64,000 nt of DNA from Litomosoides sigmodontis (lineage: Eukaryota; Nematoda; Chromadorea; Rhabditida; Onchocercidae). Position 1 is the first letter of the stretch. Each line of letters opens with the position of its first letter. Shown piece by piece: positions 1 through 12,899 of this stretch. A program made the translations under genes and the position numbers. The stretch spans positions 6,779,865 to 6,843,864 of the forward strand of contig OY718806.1 of the NCBI GenBank assembly GCA_963070105.1. The letters run 5' to 3'. The notes under the pieces are model-generated. The model did no database searches. It was given only the letters and a program-made list of their open reading frames with translations, and had not been told where the DNA came from.

Positions 1-203
1 CTACCTGAAACGCCATTGTGTTACGATTTTCAAGACTAAATTTGATCTAAGAGAGTGACGAATTTTGGAAGGCGACGGACGGAAAAGGAAGAATTTTTCA
101 ATTTTTTGCTAAAAGCTCGAAAATTATCATTGATAAAATATTTCGCCTTCCGCAAACAGTCCGTTATTTTCGCCTTGTCACATTACACAAAAATCAAAGG
201 AAA

Positions 204-1803
<1,600 letters not shown>

Positions 1804-1944
1804 TTATTATTATTTAAAATTATTTCATACCTCTGTCAACTTCGCGTGAATATGACGACGCCGTGCCTGAAAAGTGTGTAATAATATGTTACTCGTAATT
1901 TTACAAAAAAAGATAAAAAAACAGTGCGGAAGACAGAAAAAGAA

Positions 1945-1945
1945 A

Positions 1946-1972
<27 letters not shown>
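1945..1972. repeat. (GA)n microsatellite
   Basis: Perfect GA dinucleotide run in a purine-rich stretch just to the right of the TTA array. Confidence 0.95.
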
Positions 1973-1977
<5 letters not shown>

Positions 1978-4900
1978 TGGAGACGAGAATGAGAGACGAA
2001 TATCTATGTTTTCAGCTTCAGCAAAAAGTTCATTACATTTGCTCCTATGATTTTAATATTATAATGATGGAGAGAGAGAGAAATAGAAAACTACAGGTAC
2101 AGATTGCTGAACTGTGAGGACGGGCAGAAAATTCATTTATCAAGTGATAAGTGCGAATGACGCTTATCAATGGAAAAAAATCGAAATTGAAATTGAAAGT
2201 TGTGCGATAATGGAATAATACAGGAGCGCTCAACTTTCTGCAGCTCATTCTTCACATCTCACTTTTAATTGTCTTCATATAGCATCATACGACGTCGTGT
2301 TCTTCGTCATTTTTCAACCATTTCAAGCCATAGCATTAACTTATTTAATTTAATTTATACCTATGTAAAGTAAACTTTTACTAAATGAATATGTCTTTGG
2401 GGAATGAAATCCAAACTGACATAACACGAAGAGTTATTTAACTTGAGAACCGTGCTGCTTCGGCAATAATAAAACCACACCGATAGGACAGGATTTACTT
2501 TCTACTTAAAGCATAAGTCTGTGAGTGGATTTCACTGAGTGCATTGGCGAATGAAATCGATTTCACCAGGTCGATGGATGCTGCTGGACTGTTACTTTGA
2601 GGCGCTATAGATGAACACATCTACAGTTTCCTCGATCCACTATTTCTCCTTCATTTTTTTGCTGATTTCCAGAAATGTACGAGTATTGCGCTCCAAATGA
2701 AGTGCACAATTTTTTGTGAAACTTCGTTTTTCTTTTCTGTAAGCTAAGGAGCGCATATTATGATATAAACTTGTGGATGTCATCAAAGCACTGAGTAAAA
2801 AAAAGCCCTGGCGAAATTTGAACCGAGAAGATACGTGACAGCTGTAGTATTCAAACTACGAGGCTTATAGTGATGATAATCAATATCGAAATTAGCAGAG
2901 ATGCGTTGATTCAGTTTGCAAATGAAAACTCTTGACCATAGATCCCATTAAAGGTATTAAAGGTAGTGTGAAATTTCTCTAGTAAATTATTTTTAAACAA
3001 CTTCATTAGTTTGAACTAAAAGCTCGAATGGATAATTTAAATGAGCAAGGCTCAAATTTATATCAACAACGACTTAGGATAAGTATTTCTTAGTTCTAGA
3101 AAAGCAATTTTAGGCTTCTCTATTTCTACATCCAAGTATCACTAGGCTTTGATATACCTATAAAATATCTTGCGGAACGACACCATCAAATAGACCTGAT
3201 GAACTGAAATGGACCATCGCAGACACTGAATTCCTGTGATTCCTCAGTTTTTGCCTTGCTAAGACGCTAAGATGCACTTCTAATGTGAAAGTTATCTCAA
3301 GAGCAAAAAAAAATTGCAAAAGTCATTGCTGTGTGCAGCAATGGAAAGTAATTTTCAATGTTATATTTGAAATGACTTACAAGTAATACGATATGGTGCG
3401 GTGTTCAGATGAAAAATGAGAAAGCCTGGTAGTGTGACAAGTGGGATTGACTGCGTTATAACACGTTTTTTATAAATCATAAGATAACGACACGAAATTC
3501 TTGAAGATTTCTTGAAGTTTAATAGAATTTAGAATTGCCGACACCGATGTAGAGCCATTGTTGCAGACTGTCTCAGTCTTCCCCGCACCTCTTCGCATTA
3601 CTGCCGCTAAGCAAAGCTAACCGTTAACTGTTAAATGTTCAGGTCAAGCTCATTGCATAAATTTGAACCATTCACACTCAGTGGATTTTCATTTCCTCAT
3701 GAGTAGTTAAGTTGGATAAACATGAAGGAATGTAATGATGCAATCACTCCCTCTCTCTCTCTCACTCTCTTTCTCTCTGCGATTCTCTCTCTCTCTCTTT
3801 TCATTCGTTGCCGAATAATTTGTATTTGGGCATGCGTACCATTTGTCGGTTGTTTACCACATGTAGTTTTGGATGAATTTTTTCGGTCGTATTAGTTGCG
3901 TAATTTTAGGCGGGCTATCACAAGAGCGCTTTTGGGAATCAGGCATTAAAATATCCATAAATCTATGGATAAGTGCAGTGAGTAGAGCGAGAGAAGAGTT
4001 TAAATGTTTGCACTTCCACTTCCCTTTGTAGGCTTTTCTTCTGGAAAAGAGGAAAGTTTTTGAAATCATTGAAAACTCATCGAAATGTAGGAATGCTTGT
4101 TTATGTTCTCTGTTTTTTCCACAGGTATTGTTTAGTGAGACAAATCAGCGTCAGTGATGAAATGATTGCTTTATTGGTCCATGCTGATTACGTATGAGGT
4201 ACACGTATATACACGAGTGCATCAATTATTTATTGTCAATAAATCCATCCTCCATAAAAATATATTACAACGGGGACAAACTAATATTCTTCAGATGGGC
4301 AATATAAAAGCACTTTTCTGTTGTGCGTTTCAGTCGCCGCGATGCATTTTGATCATTTGCTCCTTTTATGCTTTAATATGGTCAATAAATACTTTCATCT
4401 CTTATTTTATGGCGTATGACTAAAAATAAATTAGCGATTACCAAACAAGTGAAGCGATGTGAAGCTAGCAAGCAGTACTGCTTAGGACAATAGCTAGCTC
4501 ATGTACCACTGTGGAAGGTTTTCCAGTTATCATGCTGAGCAGACGTAACAGACGAACACGCACGTACATGCGTATATATATATATATAACGTAATTAGTA
4601 AAAGCTTTCTGTGCTTTGTTCACATGGATATTTGTTACAAACACATATCCTCGAGTAATGTCGTTATGTTTGTTCAGTTCGATTCCAGTTTCATATGATA
4701 TCATTTCTGTTCTGTGTATGCTTATTGTTTGTCTTTTTTTTTCGTTCGTCCTTTTCCTGTTAATCTTTATGTTCTGTCCTTTAGTATTACTTGACATTTA
4801 TTTTATTCCAATGGCACATTTTCATAATGTCAACTTAGAATAAAGGAAATGTTAAAAGGGTGTCGGAAAGGTTGCACGAAGTCAAGAAACGCTTTCCCTT

Positions 4901-7000
4901 TTTTTGCATCCGCCAAACACTGCAATTGCTGCACCCTTCCTTTCACACCAAAAAAAGAGGTTTTTAATCCGCCCAGCGTGTGCCACAATAGCTTTGTCCT
5001 TCATATCCTGTTTGAAAAGAAATCCTCCGTCTGTTTGGCAGGTTACCCTCAATTGACCGTTCGATTCCCAATAATTGCTGTTCTGTGTGCCTCTAACATT
5101 TGTCTCTGTCTGTTAACAGGCAATTCACAACAAACAGAAATGAAGTAGTACATCAGCTAGCTGATGGCTGAAAATGAGGAGATCTAGATGCTAATTATAA
5201 TTAAGCTACATTGCCAGATCATGGGCCTAACTGAACCAAACTGGTCCACGTCGCTTCTATTTTGTATGGACTTAGACTTATGTTTTTCGCTTGCACCGAA
5301 CATTTCCATTGCGCTGAGAACGCTGAAGCTGACGTTACAGTAAGTCATGTTCATCTTGTGTTTTCCTATAATTTATTTTACGTAAACAATCCCTCGACAC
5401 CATGACTTTTCCTACAGATTATTTGCAGAAAACATTTAAATCGGCATGCTCTTTTTACCCATCCCTTTATGCTTATATGCTTTGCCTAACAGTTTTACGC
5501 TTTCGCAATCCATTCAAGCTGTGTTATTCATGCGATTGTTCATAAATTGCACTGATTTATTTACTTTTTTTTCAGTTACTAAAATTACACCATTCCAGAT
5601 CGATCTGAATTTGTTTTGGTTAAAGTTAGCAGGGCATTTCCTGGTTGAATGTGATTTAAATTTAACTCCAGAATAATTTTCATTGCCTATTTGCAAATGC
5701 TTCATTTATTGAAGAATCCTGTTTGCTATGCGTAGGTGATCAATGATTGAAATTACTGAAATGGTTTAATTTCTTTGCATCCGATTCGTAATTCGTATAA
5801 CATATTTATTCCCTAAAGTTTCACAATCTTAAATTCTTAGGTTGCAAAAGATTTTGAAAATCATGTTATACTGAAGATAGGTCATTGTGTGCGCACCCTT
5901 ATAGAAATGATAAACTGAGCTTGTGTAGTTGGCACTTCGTATTATAGATGTTAGTTAGTGAAAAACGTCGAGTGCATGAAAATATTACTTAACACGGAAG
6001 CATTCCTTTTTTCCTCTTTCTTTAGGGATCTATCAGCTAATGAATCGTACTTATCTGAACAACTGGTAACCGTAACGAATACAGAGAAAAAGAAGTCATA
6101 CATTAAGGATAACATTGTTTTCACCAATTAAACATACACATCTCAATCTATCATAAACGAGCAAAATTTTTTTTTCGATTCCGATCTCCTCCTTTCCCCC
6201 CTCAACTGGATCATACCAAACACATGTAGATTACGAGCAGAAATTTTCTGGAAGTCATGTTAATGATTGCTTTGCATGGATGCAGCGATTATTGGACTAA
6301 TTTTTATAGGAAGAAACTGATGTACTACTCAAACTTCGTTGCTGAAAAAAGCTATAGAGTTCGTTGCACAGTTGCTACCAACGCTATAACGCAAAAACTG
6401 GCAAGTTTCGGCTTGTACCACAGAGCAGTTGTAGTCGTTGTACGTGCGCTTCAATTTGCAAAAGCGTTTACGGTCAAATTGATAGATTTGCGTTAATTGA
6501 GCTTTTTCCCCCATATAATTTATGTTGTTTTAAATACAGGGTAAAAATAAAAATAAAGTCGAAGATTATGTGCACGAAATTCATCCTACCTACAGTTACA
6601 TAGCATGGGAATGATTTGGAAATGATTGGATCTTTTTAAGGAATCATTAATCTCATCATATTTGCGAAAATGTTTTCAGAAAAACGGCGGAAATAGATTT
6701 GTTGCAGATGTTGTGCACGAATCCTTACATTTAGCACCTCCATCGCTGATGAAGTCGATTAGATTTATCACAACATTTTTCTAAGCCTATGACAGCGCAA
6801 CTTTTACAGCAAACATATTACGCCGTAATGACTGACCAATTCCTTTTCTCCTTACTGAAGGAATTAATATTATCGGATTCAGTAAATCCAGATAAGAAGG
6901 AACTTACAGCAAAATTTTGAAAACCAGTATGTGAGATGACCTTCAAAGAGAAATCTGATAAAACTTTCTAAACTTATTGCACGTGTTTTTATGAAAACCA
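1973..7000. other. Gene-poor region, no supported gene
   Basis: AT-rich sequence with stops in all frames at short intervals. The longest frames are 60-110 codons, without domain signature or splice-site support. A CT-rich microsatellite lies at about 3749-3800 and a short TA run at about 4575-4588. I see nothing else that can be named. Confidence 0.6.
3749..3800. repeat. (CT)n-rich microsatellite
   Basis: Interrupted CT dinucleotide tract, broken by CACTCTCTTT and TGCGATT. Confidence 0.9.
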
Positions 7001-7011
7001 GAAACTATTAG

Positions 7012-7263
7012 CTTATTTCAAACTTAACGAGGATAGAAACGAATTTTGCAACTGCATGGGAACTTGTGTTTTCAACGAAGTCTCCTCAGACTTGTTTACG
7101 TCTACGCCGTCAGCCGAACAACATCCACTGTAATTATTCTAGTTCTACGTATAATTCCCTATCTCGGTTTTTATTTTTCTCAGCGCACAATGAGAAGGAT
7201 AACGCATGCAAGAAGGAGGCTTGCGGCATCCACCAAAATTGTAGGTACAATGTGACGGAGTAA
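7012..7263 (+). pseudogene. Possible cysteine-rich gene fragment (copy 1)
   Basis: Unrecognised. After an acceptor-like CTATTAG at 7005-7011 an open frame of about 39 codons runs to a stop at 7131-7133. It contains a close cysteine cluster (FCNCMGTC) that looks coding. A second stretch follows an acceptor-like TTTTTCTCAG and reads through NACKKEACGIHQNC to a stop at 7261-7263. AATAAA lies at about 7396-7401. I could not join the two stretches in one phase with a clean donor, so this may be a broken or differently spliced remnant of a small secreted cysteine-rich protein, or chance. The second stretch lies inside a duplicated block; the first lies mostly outside it. Confidence 0.3.
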
Positions 7264-7624
7264 TCGATCATGAAATTCAAGGCTATTATCAGCCTAGCTG
7301 AATAAGGACGTGTACCATTAACGAAACAGGAAGAAGTTATCAAATCCTGGAAAAGTACTGGAATGAATGTGAGGAACCGAAATTCTAACTAACTGAATAA
7401 AATTAACAATTTGTTAAACATTTCGACTGCATGAATTTATAACAATTGGAATTGAATGAATTGAGAAATCGGCGCATAAAGCGAAAGTTGTAAATGTGAC
7501 GACACTTTCCAATTGCCTTCAAGCACTTGCCTGTTTGCTGTATTTTAAATTTTCTTGTTGCCAAGTAATGAACGCTTACACGTTGACCAGCTTATTGGCA
7601 AATTCCTTCTTTTCCATATTTTCC
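7077..7624. repeat. Interspersed duplicated segment, copy 1
   Basis: About 548 bp that recurs in the same orientation at about 18101-18648. The copies differ by only a few bases: CAGACT versus CTGACT near the start, GAGAAATCGG versus GAGACAATCGG, and T-run length near the end. Similarity begins at AAGTCTCCTC and stops after TTCCATATTTT. I see no terminal inverted repeats or obvious target-site duplication. Confidence 0.95.
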
Positions 7625-8018
7625 TTTCAGTTAGGTGATCGGAAAAGTCGTGAGGTGGGATGTTTGTTCTGAAGGACTGCTTTCAGTTTCCAAGTACTCC
7701 TAGAATGAGCACCATTCACTCATTTCTAAATTTTTCATTACTCAAATGCAAGACGACGGCTGCTATATTGTTGGGAATAAGGCTACTCCGCATGAGTTTA
7801 AAATGAGACAAGGAAAAAATCCCAGGGCTTTATTGCAAAATCTAGCACCCTAACGATTATTCGATAAGACCAAAAATTATTTTCCAAGCAATAAATGCCA
7901 AATGGATGAAGGAACAAATGAGTGGATGAATGAACGGATGAGTCAGCTTACTTAGCTGTTTATATCGGATGCGAATATGGATGGATAGGTTACCGTGTGT
8001 GCGCTTTTCCTCCTCACT

Positions 8019-8020
8019 CA

Positions 8021-8052
<32 letters not shown>

Positions 8053-8054
8053 TT
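8019..8054. repeat. (CT)n microsatellite
   Basis: CT dinucleotide run with a TTTCTCTTT break near its right end. Confidence 0.93.
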
Positions 8055-9256
8055 GACTTTTGTTTTAAAGCATCTGGCTGATCAATGAAATCGAAACACA
8101 TGAATTGTTTGTAAATTTTTTTTCTTGTGCAATATTTATTGCCATTTATATAAATTTTGTTGCTCAAAACAGCCGGCAGTTATTAATTTTAACTGTTGCC
8201 AATTAAAGCGTGTGGGCAAGAAGGGAAGAACAAAAATTCAAATTTATAGCAGCGCCGTAATGAAAGGTCGAGTGATGGATCGTTACAGCGCTGCGCCACC
8301 AATAAATAATCCATTTGATGATCTTTTGTTAGCACACTGAGTGTTTTAGTAACGTTTCATTCGCTGTAAATCCACAATTTCTCTTCCCAAACGAAATTTC
8401 AAAGAACTGTGCGGCACGCACTGAAGTAAGCATACAGTTTAATCCTCTATTCCTCCATCCACCCACTCACTTTATCCTGTCTGATTTCATCAATTAGCAA
8501 TTTGAAACAACGGCAGTGAATGATCAATATTTGAAGAAAGTACGATGTTACTACGAAGAAAGTTGACTAGGAGACAACTGTCATTACGCCCTTTTTTCGT
8601 TTTTTCCCTCAAATACTTTTCTATTGCTTTCATAAAAACAAAGAAATTTTATTCCTTCCTAAAACAAAGCTAGTTCAACCGCGTCACGTGGCACATATCT
8701 GTTCACTTCTTTCATTAGTTTACAAATATTAAAAACGACGCGCAATTTCATCTTCCCTTTTCATTACGTTTCTTGAGCTTTACTACACCACACTTTCAGT
8801 AGTAAACTCCTAATTTTACTAGAAATAAGATAGCTGAGAGACGTTGCAGTAATAAAATTAGCCTGAAAAATTGTTTGCAAACGTTGTAGAATACATCAGA
8901 GAAGGGTCGATGGAACTATTCCGTCATTCTTCGCATTCCGTCTGCTTCTGTGAACTGACTTCTGAAGGAGATGTAGTGTCAGCAGCACGTTTCCTAGTTA
9001 AACTTTTAGTTGATATCATGCTTGCATGTTGCTGAAAAAAAAAACGAATAGGAGCTGTTTATTTTAAAATGAATAAGGTGGGTAGTACAGCGCACTGTTC
9101 TGTGGTCATTAATATTACATTCGTCATTATTAAGTACCTTATTGCTCATGTCCATTTAATATTTAAACTGAAACAGGCAAGATACGCTCCTTATCAACTT
9201 CAGTGACTTCATCATTCCATTTCCATCCTTGCAACTTTTACCTAGATTTTTTTTTT

Positions 9257-9335
9257 CACAAATTATTCGAGATATGAGAAATGACTGCGATTTTACAAAT
9301 TTTATTCGAGATACGAGAAATGACTGAGAAACTGC
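9257..9335. repeat. Two-unit imperfect tandem repeat (~39 bp unit)
   Basis: TTATTCGAGATATGAGAAAT followed by GACTG is repeated about 39 bp later as TTATTCGAGATACGAGAAAT followed by GACTG, with TTTTACAAAT-like spacer sequence. No coding meaning was found. Confidence 0.85.
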
Positions 9336-10481
9336 TCAATGTTTTATCCTTGTCTGCTGTAACGTGAAATAGAATATAATGGATTTGGAAATTCCTGAAA
9401 TCGATCCTTCCTATTTCAAGTTGATTGTTGCGTTATTTAGTTAGCGTCGTTGCTTTCACTTTTCCCTCTTCTGCCTTCTCTCATTTTAGTAGCTCCTTGT
9501 TGTACTCCTTTTATTTTTCAGCAGCAATATCCGTTAACCAGTACAAAATTTTGTTAAGCCTAAAGCTGACATACACAATGCCGAATTTCGTAAATTGATT
9601 TATAGTCGTCGTGATATTTAGCAAAAAAAAAACTTCAAAGTCCTACAACGCGATGGGACGTTATCAAAAGCGAAGCAAGTTATAACGGCTAAAAACCTCG
9701 ATATTTTTTATTCACGTACTATTAATAGTACAAAAGTTAATGTATTTTAGTATGGTGTAGAAAATATTAGCATCAGACTACTGTAATATTCAGTTTGGAA
9801 AACCAGAACATTTCATTTACTCATTAGGTTTATTGGTAGAGATAACGCTATGTGAAGATCGAGATGTGGTACGAATTCCTTTTTTATAGCAAGTTTTTGC
9901 AAGTTCCTGTAATTTACTTACCGTCCATCCATGTTATGTGTGTTCTGCGTCCTGCGTCTTTGTGCGTCATAATTTGGTCATCGCAGAGTAGCTGCAAAAG
10001 CAACTCCGTCGAGTTTTTTATAACCATTTTGCAATCCTTTAGTTTCGAAAAAAAAGTAATTGAAAAATTATAGGCAGTGATAATTTTCGCAATTTATAAC
10101 ACTTCGCGAGGTGGTTATCCATTTGCTTATTTAAATTTGTATTAGTCAGAAACTTGATTGTCTACCGCTAATTTGGTCCCGAAATTTCTAAAACGCTTAA
10201 TTTGAAAAACCTCGTGGCACAGAAGGTTTATAGCATTCCGTACCGTACGAGTGGAATGGGAATAATGTGGAAATAAACAGCTGCAGGCTTTAAAAAATTG
10301 ATAAAATGTACAGTGTTGAATGTTTCGGAGCAACTGATAAAATATTGTTGAGTATTTCATTGCCTTGATTACGCAACGTATGACGGAGCAGTCTTCGTGC
10401 TCCTGAGTTTCTGTCCCAATTTCTCATCATAAACAATATTTGCAATCATCAGTTACGAGGTTAATTGCCAGCTCTATTCAC

Positions 10482-11052
10482 TCAAGGTTGCTTTGCGCAA
10501 TTCGCACGTAAGCTGGATGAAAATAATTTCCAATTTGCTGCATTTGTTTCCTCGAGTGATTTAAACCATCTTCCGTCGTAAATCATATGCAGAGATGCTC
10601 CTTTTCGTAACTGCTCGAGCATGTTGCTATGCCGAATTTCTATGTACACTTGTGAAAATTCGTTCTCTTTCATATGAAACAGACTTCTGGGCCTTCCGAG
10701 GAAAGGTCAAATCTCCTTCTGTTGCTCGTGCGACCACTCGATTTCAGTTGCAAGGACGGAAACATTTCTCCTTATATTTGGCCGCATCCTTGTTGAAGAA
10801 TGTTTGCAACACTAAGTTTCAAAAGTCGCAGTATCCTAGATGTATCCACGGAAATAGGCGAATGCCCTCACTGTCCCACTGGGAAAATGATTCAGCCAAC
10901 AATTCCTCTTCGCTATTTATTTCATTGAGGGTTGCACATCTAACTGCTCCCTCGCATTTATTACGACGCCCACAGACTTGGAAGCTCCTAATGTTGCCAT
11001 GAGAGAAGCAGCTGATCTTGCACGCAGCGCTTAAATTTTCGTTTCTGGACAC
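10482..11052 (-). pseudogene. Weak, degraded FLYWCH-like coding relic
   Basis: Read on the minus strand this somewhat more GC-rich block contains open segments in changing frames. One of them (10482-10673) includes MIYDGRWFKSLEETNAANWK followed by LRANC, which resembles the YDG..F...W..C...C spacing of FLYWCH zinc fingers found beside MULE transposases. The expected Cys after Trp is Leu, and upstream segments are in other frames with stops. I treat it as a possible decayed transposon-associated fragment only; chance is a real alternative. Confidence 0.15.
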
Positions 11053-11154
11053 AGCTCTTTATGTGGCTGCTACACAGGTGGTCACAGTCTTATTCGTTTG
11101 ACCAACCGTATGCTTGGGTCACGCAAGCAGTGGTTGTTAATGTTGTTTAAGTGT

Positions 11155-11158
11155 GTTG

Positions 11159-11196
<38 letters not shown>
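11155..11196. repeat. (TTG/CTG)n trinucleotide repeat
   Basis: GTTGTTGTT followed by about ten CTG units. It is not inside any supported exon. Confidence 0.93.
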
Positions 11197-11198
<2 letters not shown>

Positions 11199-12423
11199 TC
11201 GTAGAGGAGGTATGAAGGAAGAGTGGTGAACGGATGCTTTCATGATGAAGTCGTGCTTCACTAGAATCAACATCCAGTGTGATTTCTGATTAGCGTTTGC
11301 GATCGTTTGTACGTTGCCGTGTACCGAAGTGGGCAAGGAGCTGCTGCTGGTTAATGGTTCATTCATCAATGCATTTCCCACTCAACCATTCATTCCTCTT
11401 CAGCTGCTCATTCATCAAATTTAATTATTATTTGGAATTGCCGCGTCGAATACCCATTATTTTCTTCTGCTACTGTTTACATCCAACTCCCGCTATTTCT
11501 GATTTTTATCAGTGTGTTCCTCACTCCGCTCCATCTTTCTCTTCCACTTCACTGTTGCACAATATCAGTTGACTTTTAGAAATAGAAAGAGATTCGAGGG
11601 ATTAAAATTTTGAACTGTGCTCAATTCACATTTAAGTAACGCCTGAAGGAGACTATACACCATACTATAATAACCTTAATAACTGTGCATGTGCATCATC
11701 GTTGTGTACATATGAAATGCACATGTTTAGTTACTTCCCGGTGAAATCGTCGTTGATTGTGTTATCATCTCGAAGTCTGTGGTTGTGAATTATTAATAAT
11801 ATGATTGTGCGAGAACTTTCGCGTCACCAAGTTACGTCATTCGTGTGCTATTGGCGAAATCAAAAGATCAAGGAAGAGAATTGTGTCATAAGAAGACTCA
11901 TCCGAAGAGTTTCTTGAGTTCACTGTTGGATAGCCTACATCTGAGATAACTGAACGCACTCCAAGGCCTCTTTATTCCAAAGATGGCAGTCATTCCAGGA
12001 AAGGCTTCTCCCATCTTCATTGCTACTGTAACAGACAGGTGAGGATTCTCTTCTGAGGCTCACGTGTTCTACTTCCTACGTTCTTTCTAATCCAAAGCTA
12101 CCCTATGCTTGGCTGCTGCATGATTGCAGCACATAAAAGAAGGAAGCGGTCATCTGAGAAGATAGCAGAAAGTACTGCGCGTTGTAAGTGAGGGCGGAAC
12201 ACCCTGCGTGACAAGAAGACAAGTTGCTTGATGCTAAGGAAGAGTGAGAGGAGGGGATGATGATAAGTGCAGAGTGCGGGACTGGCTGATAGAGAGCTAC
12301 TGAAATCAGAGAGGAATGAGTCATTGAGGGATTGAATTTATCGCTCGTCCTGATAGGCCGTGCCGCGTGCGTGAATCTTACGCGGTAGTGGCGGTAATGC
12401 AGTGTTGCTTGTGAGGAAGGTGA

Positions 12424-12447
12424 GGTGGGGTGGGGTGGGGTGAGGTG
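12424..12447. repeat. (GGGGT)n short tandem repeat
   Basis: GGTGGGGTGGGGTGGGGTG, a guanine-rich tract that could form G-quadruplex-like structure on the plus strand. It sits in a locally GC-richer island at about 12.1-12.9 kb. Confidence 0.85.
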
Positions 12448-12606
12448 AATGTTCACACGCTCGCTGATCATTTGGACGGGTCGCTCTGGCTCTTTGTCAC
12501 TATCCGTCCAAGTTGTACTGCTAAGAGCTTTCCTTCTCATAAGCAAAGAAGAAGGAAAGATGATGCCACTGCAAATGGAAATGTTGTGATACTGTCTCTC
12601 TGTCTG

Positions 12607-12607
<1 letters not shown>

Positions 12608-12652
<45 letters not shown>

Positions 12653-12672
12653 TGTGTGCGTGTGCGTGTACG
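12608..12672. repeat. (GT)n microsatellite
   Basis: TG dinucleotide run with minor interruptions (GTATGTG, GCGTGTGCGTG). Long open frames on both strands here are caused by the repeat. Confidence 0.95.
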
Positions 12673-12899
12673 CGCGTGTCTGTGACACCGATTACCATTA
12701 GGAAAGGAAGATATCGACATGAGTTATTTTTTGGCGCTGTGATTATGCAGCCTTTTCTCATATCGAAATTACAGCGGTATTTGCTGAGGTGGGGGGCTCG
12801 GGCGAGAAAAGATGAAGGTGTAGAGGAGGAAGTGTGGAGCAGCAAATGAAGGAAAGTTACTGCTGCCACCGCGAGGTATCTCTCCACACAGTCCCCTCC

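Larger units (their letters stand above)
7650..10480. other. Gene-poor region, no supported gene
   Basis: Stops are frequent in all frames. The stretch holds a (CT)n tract at 8019-8054 and an imperfect tandem duplication at about 9257-9335. I see no exon chain. Confidence 0.6.

Noticed and set aside
5040..5085. tRNA-like GTTCGATTCCC motif
   Set aside because: No matching acceptor stem, D arm or anticodon arm could be folded around it by eye.
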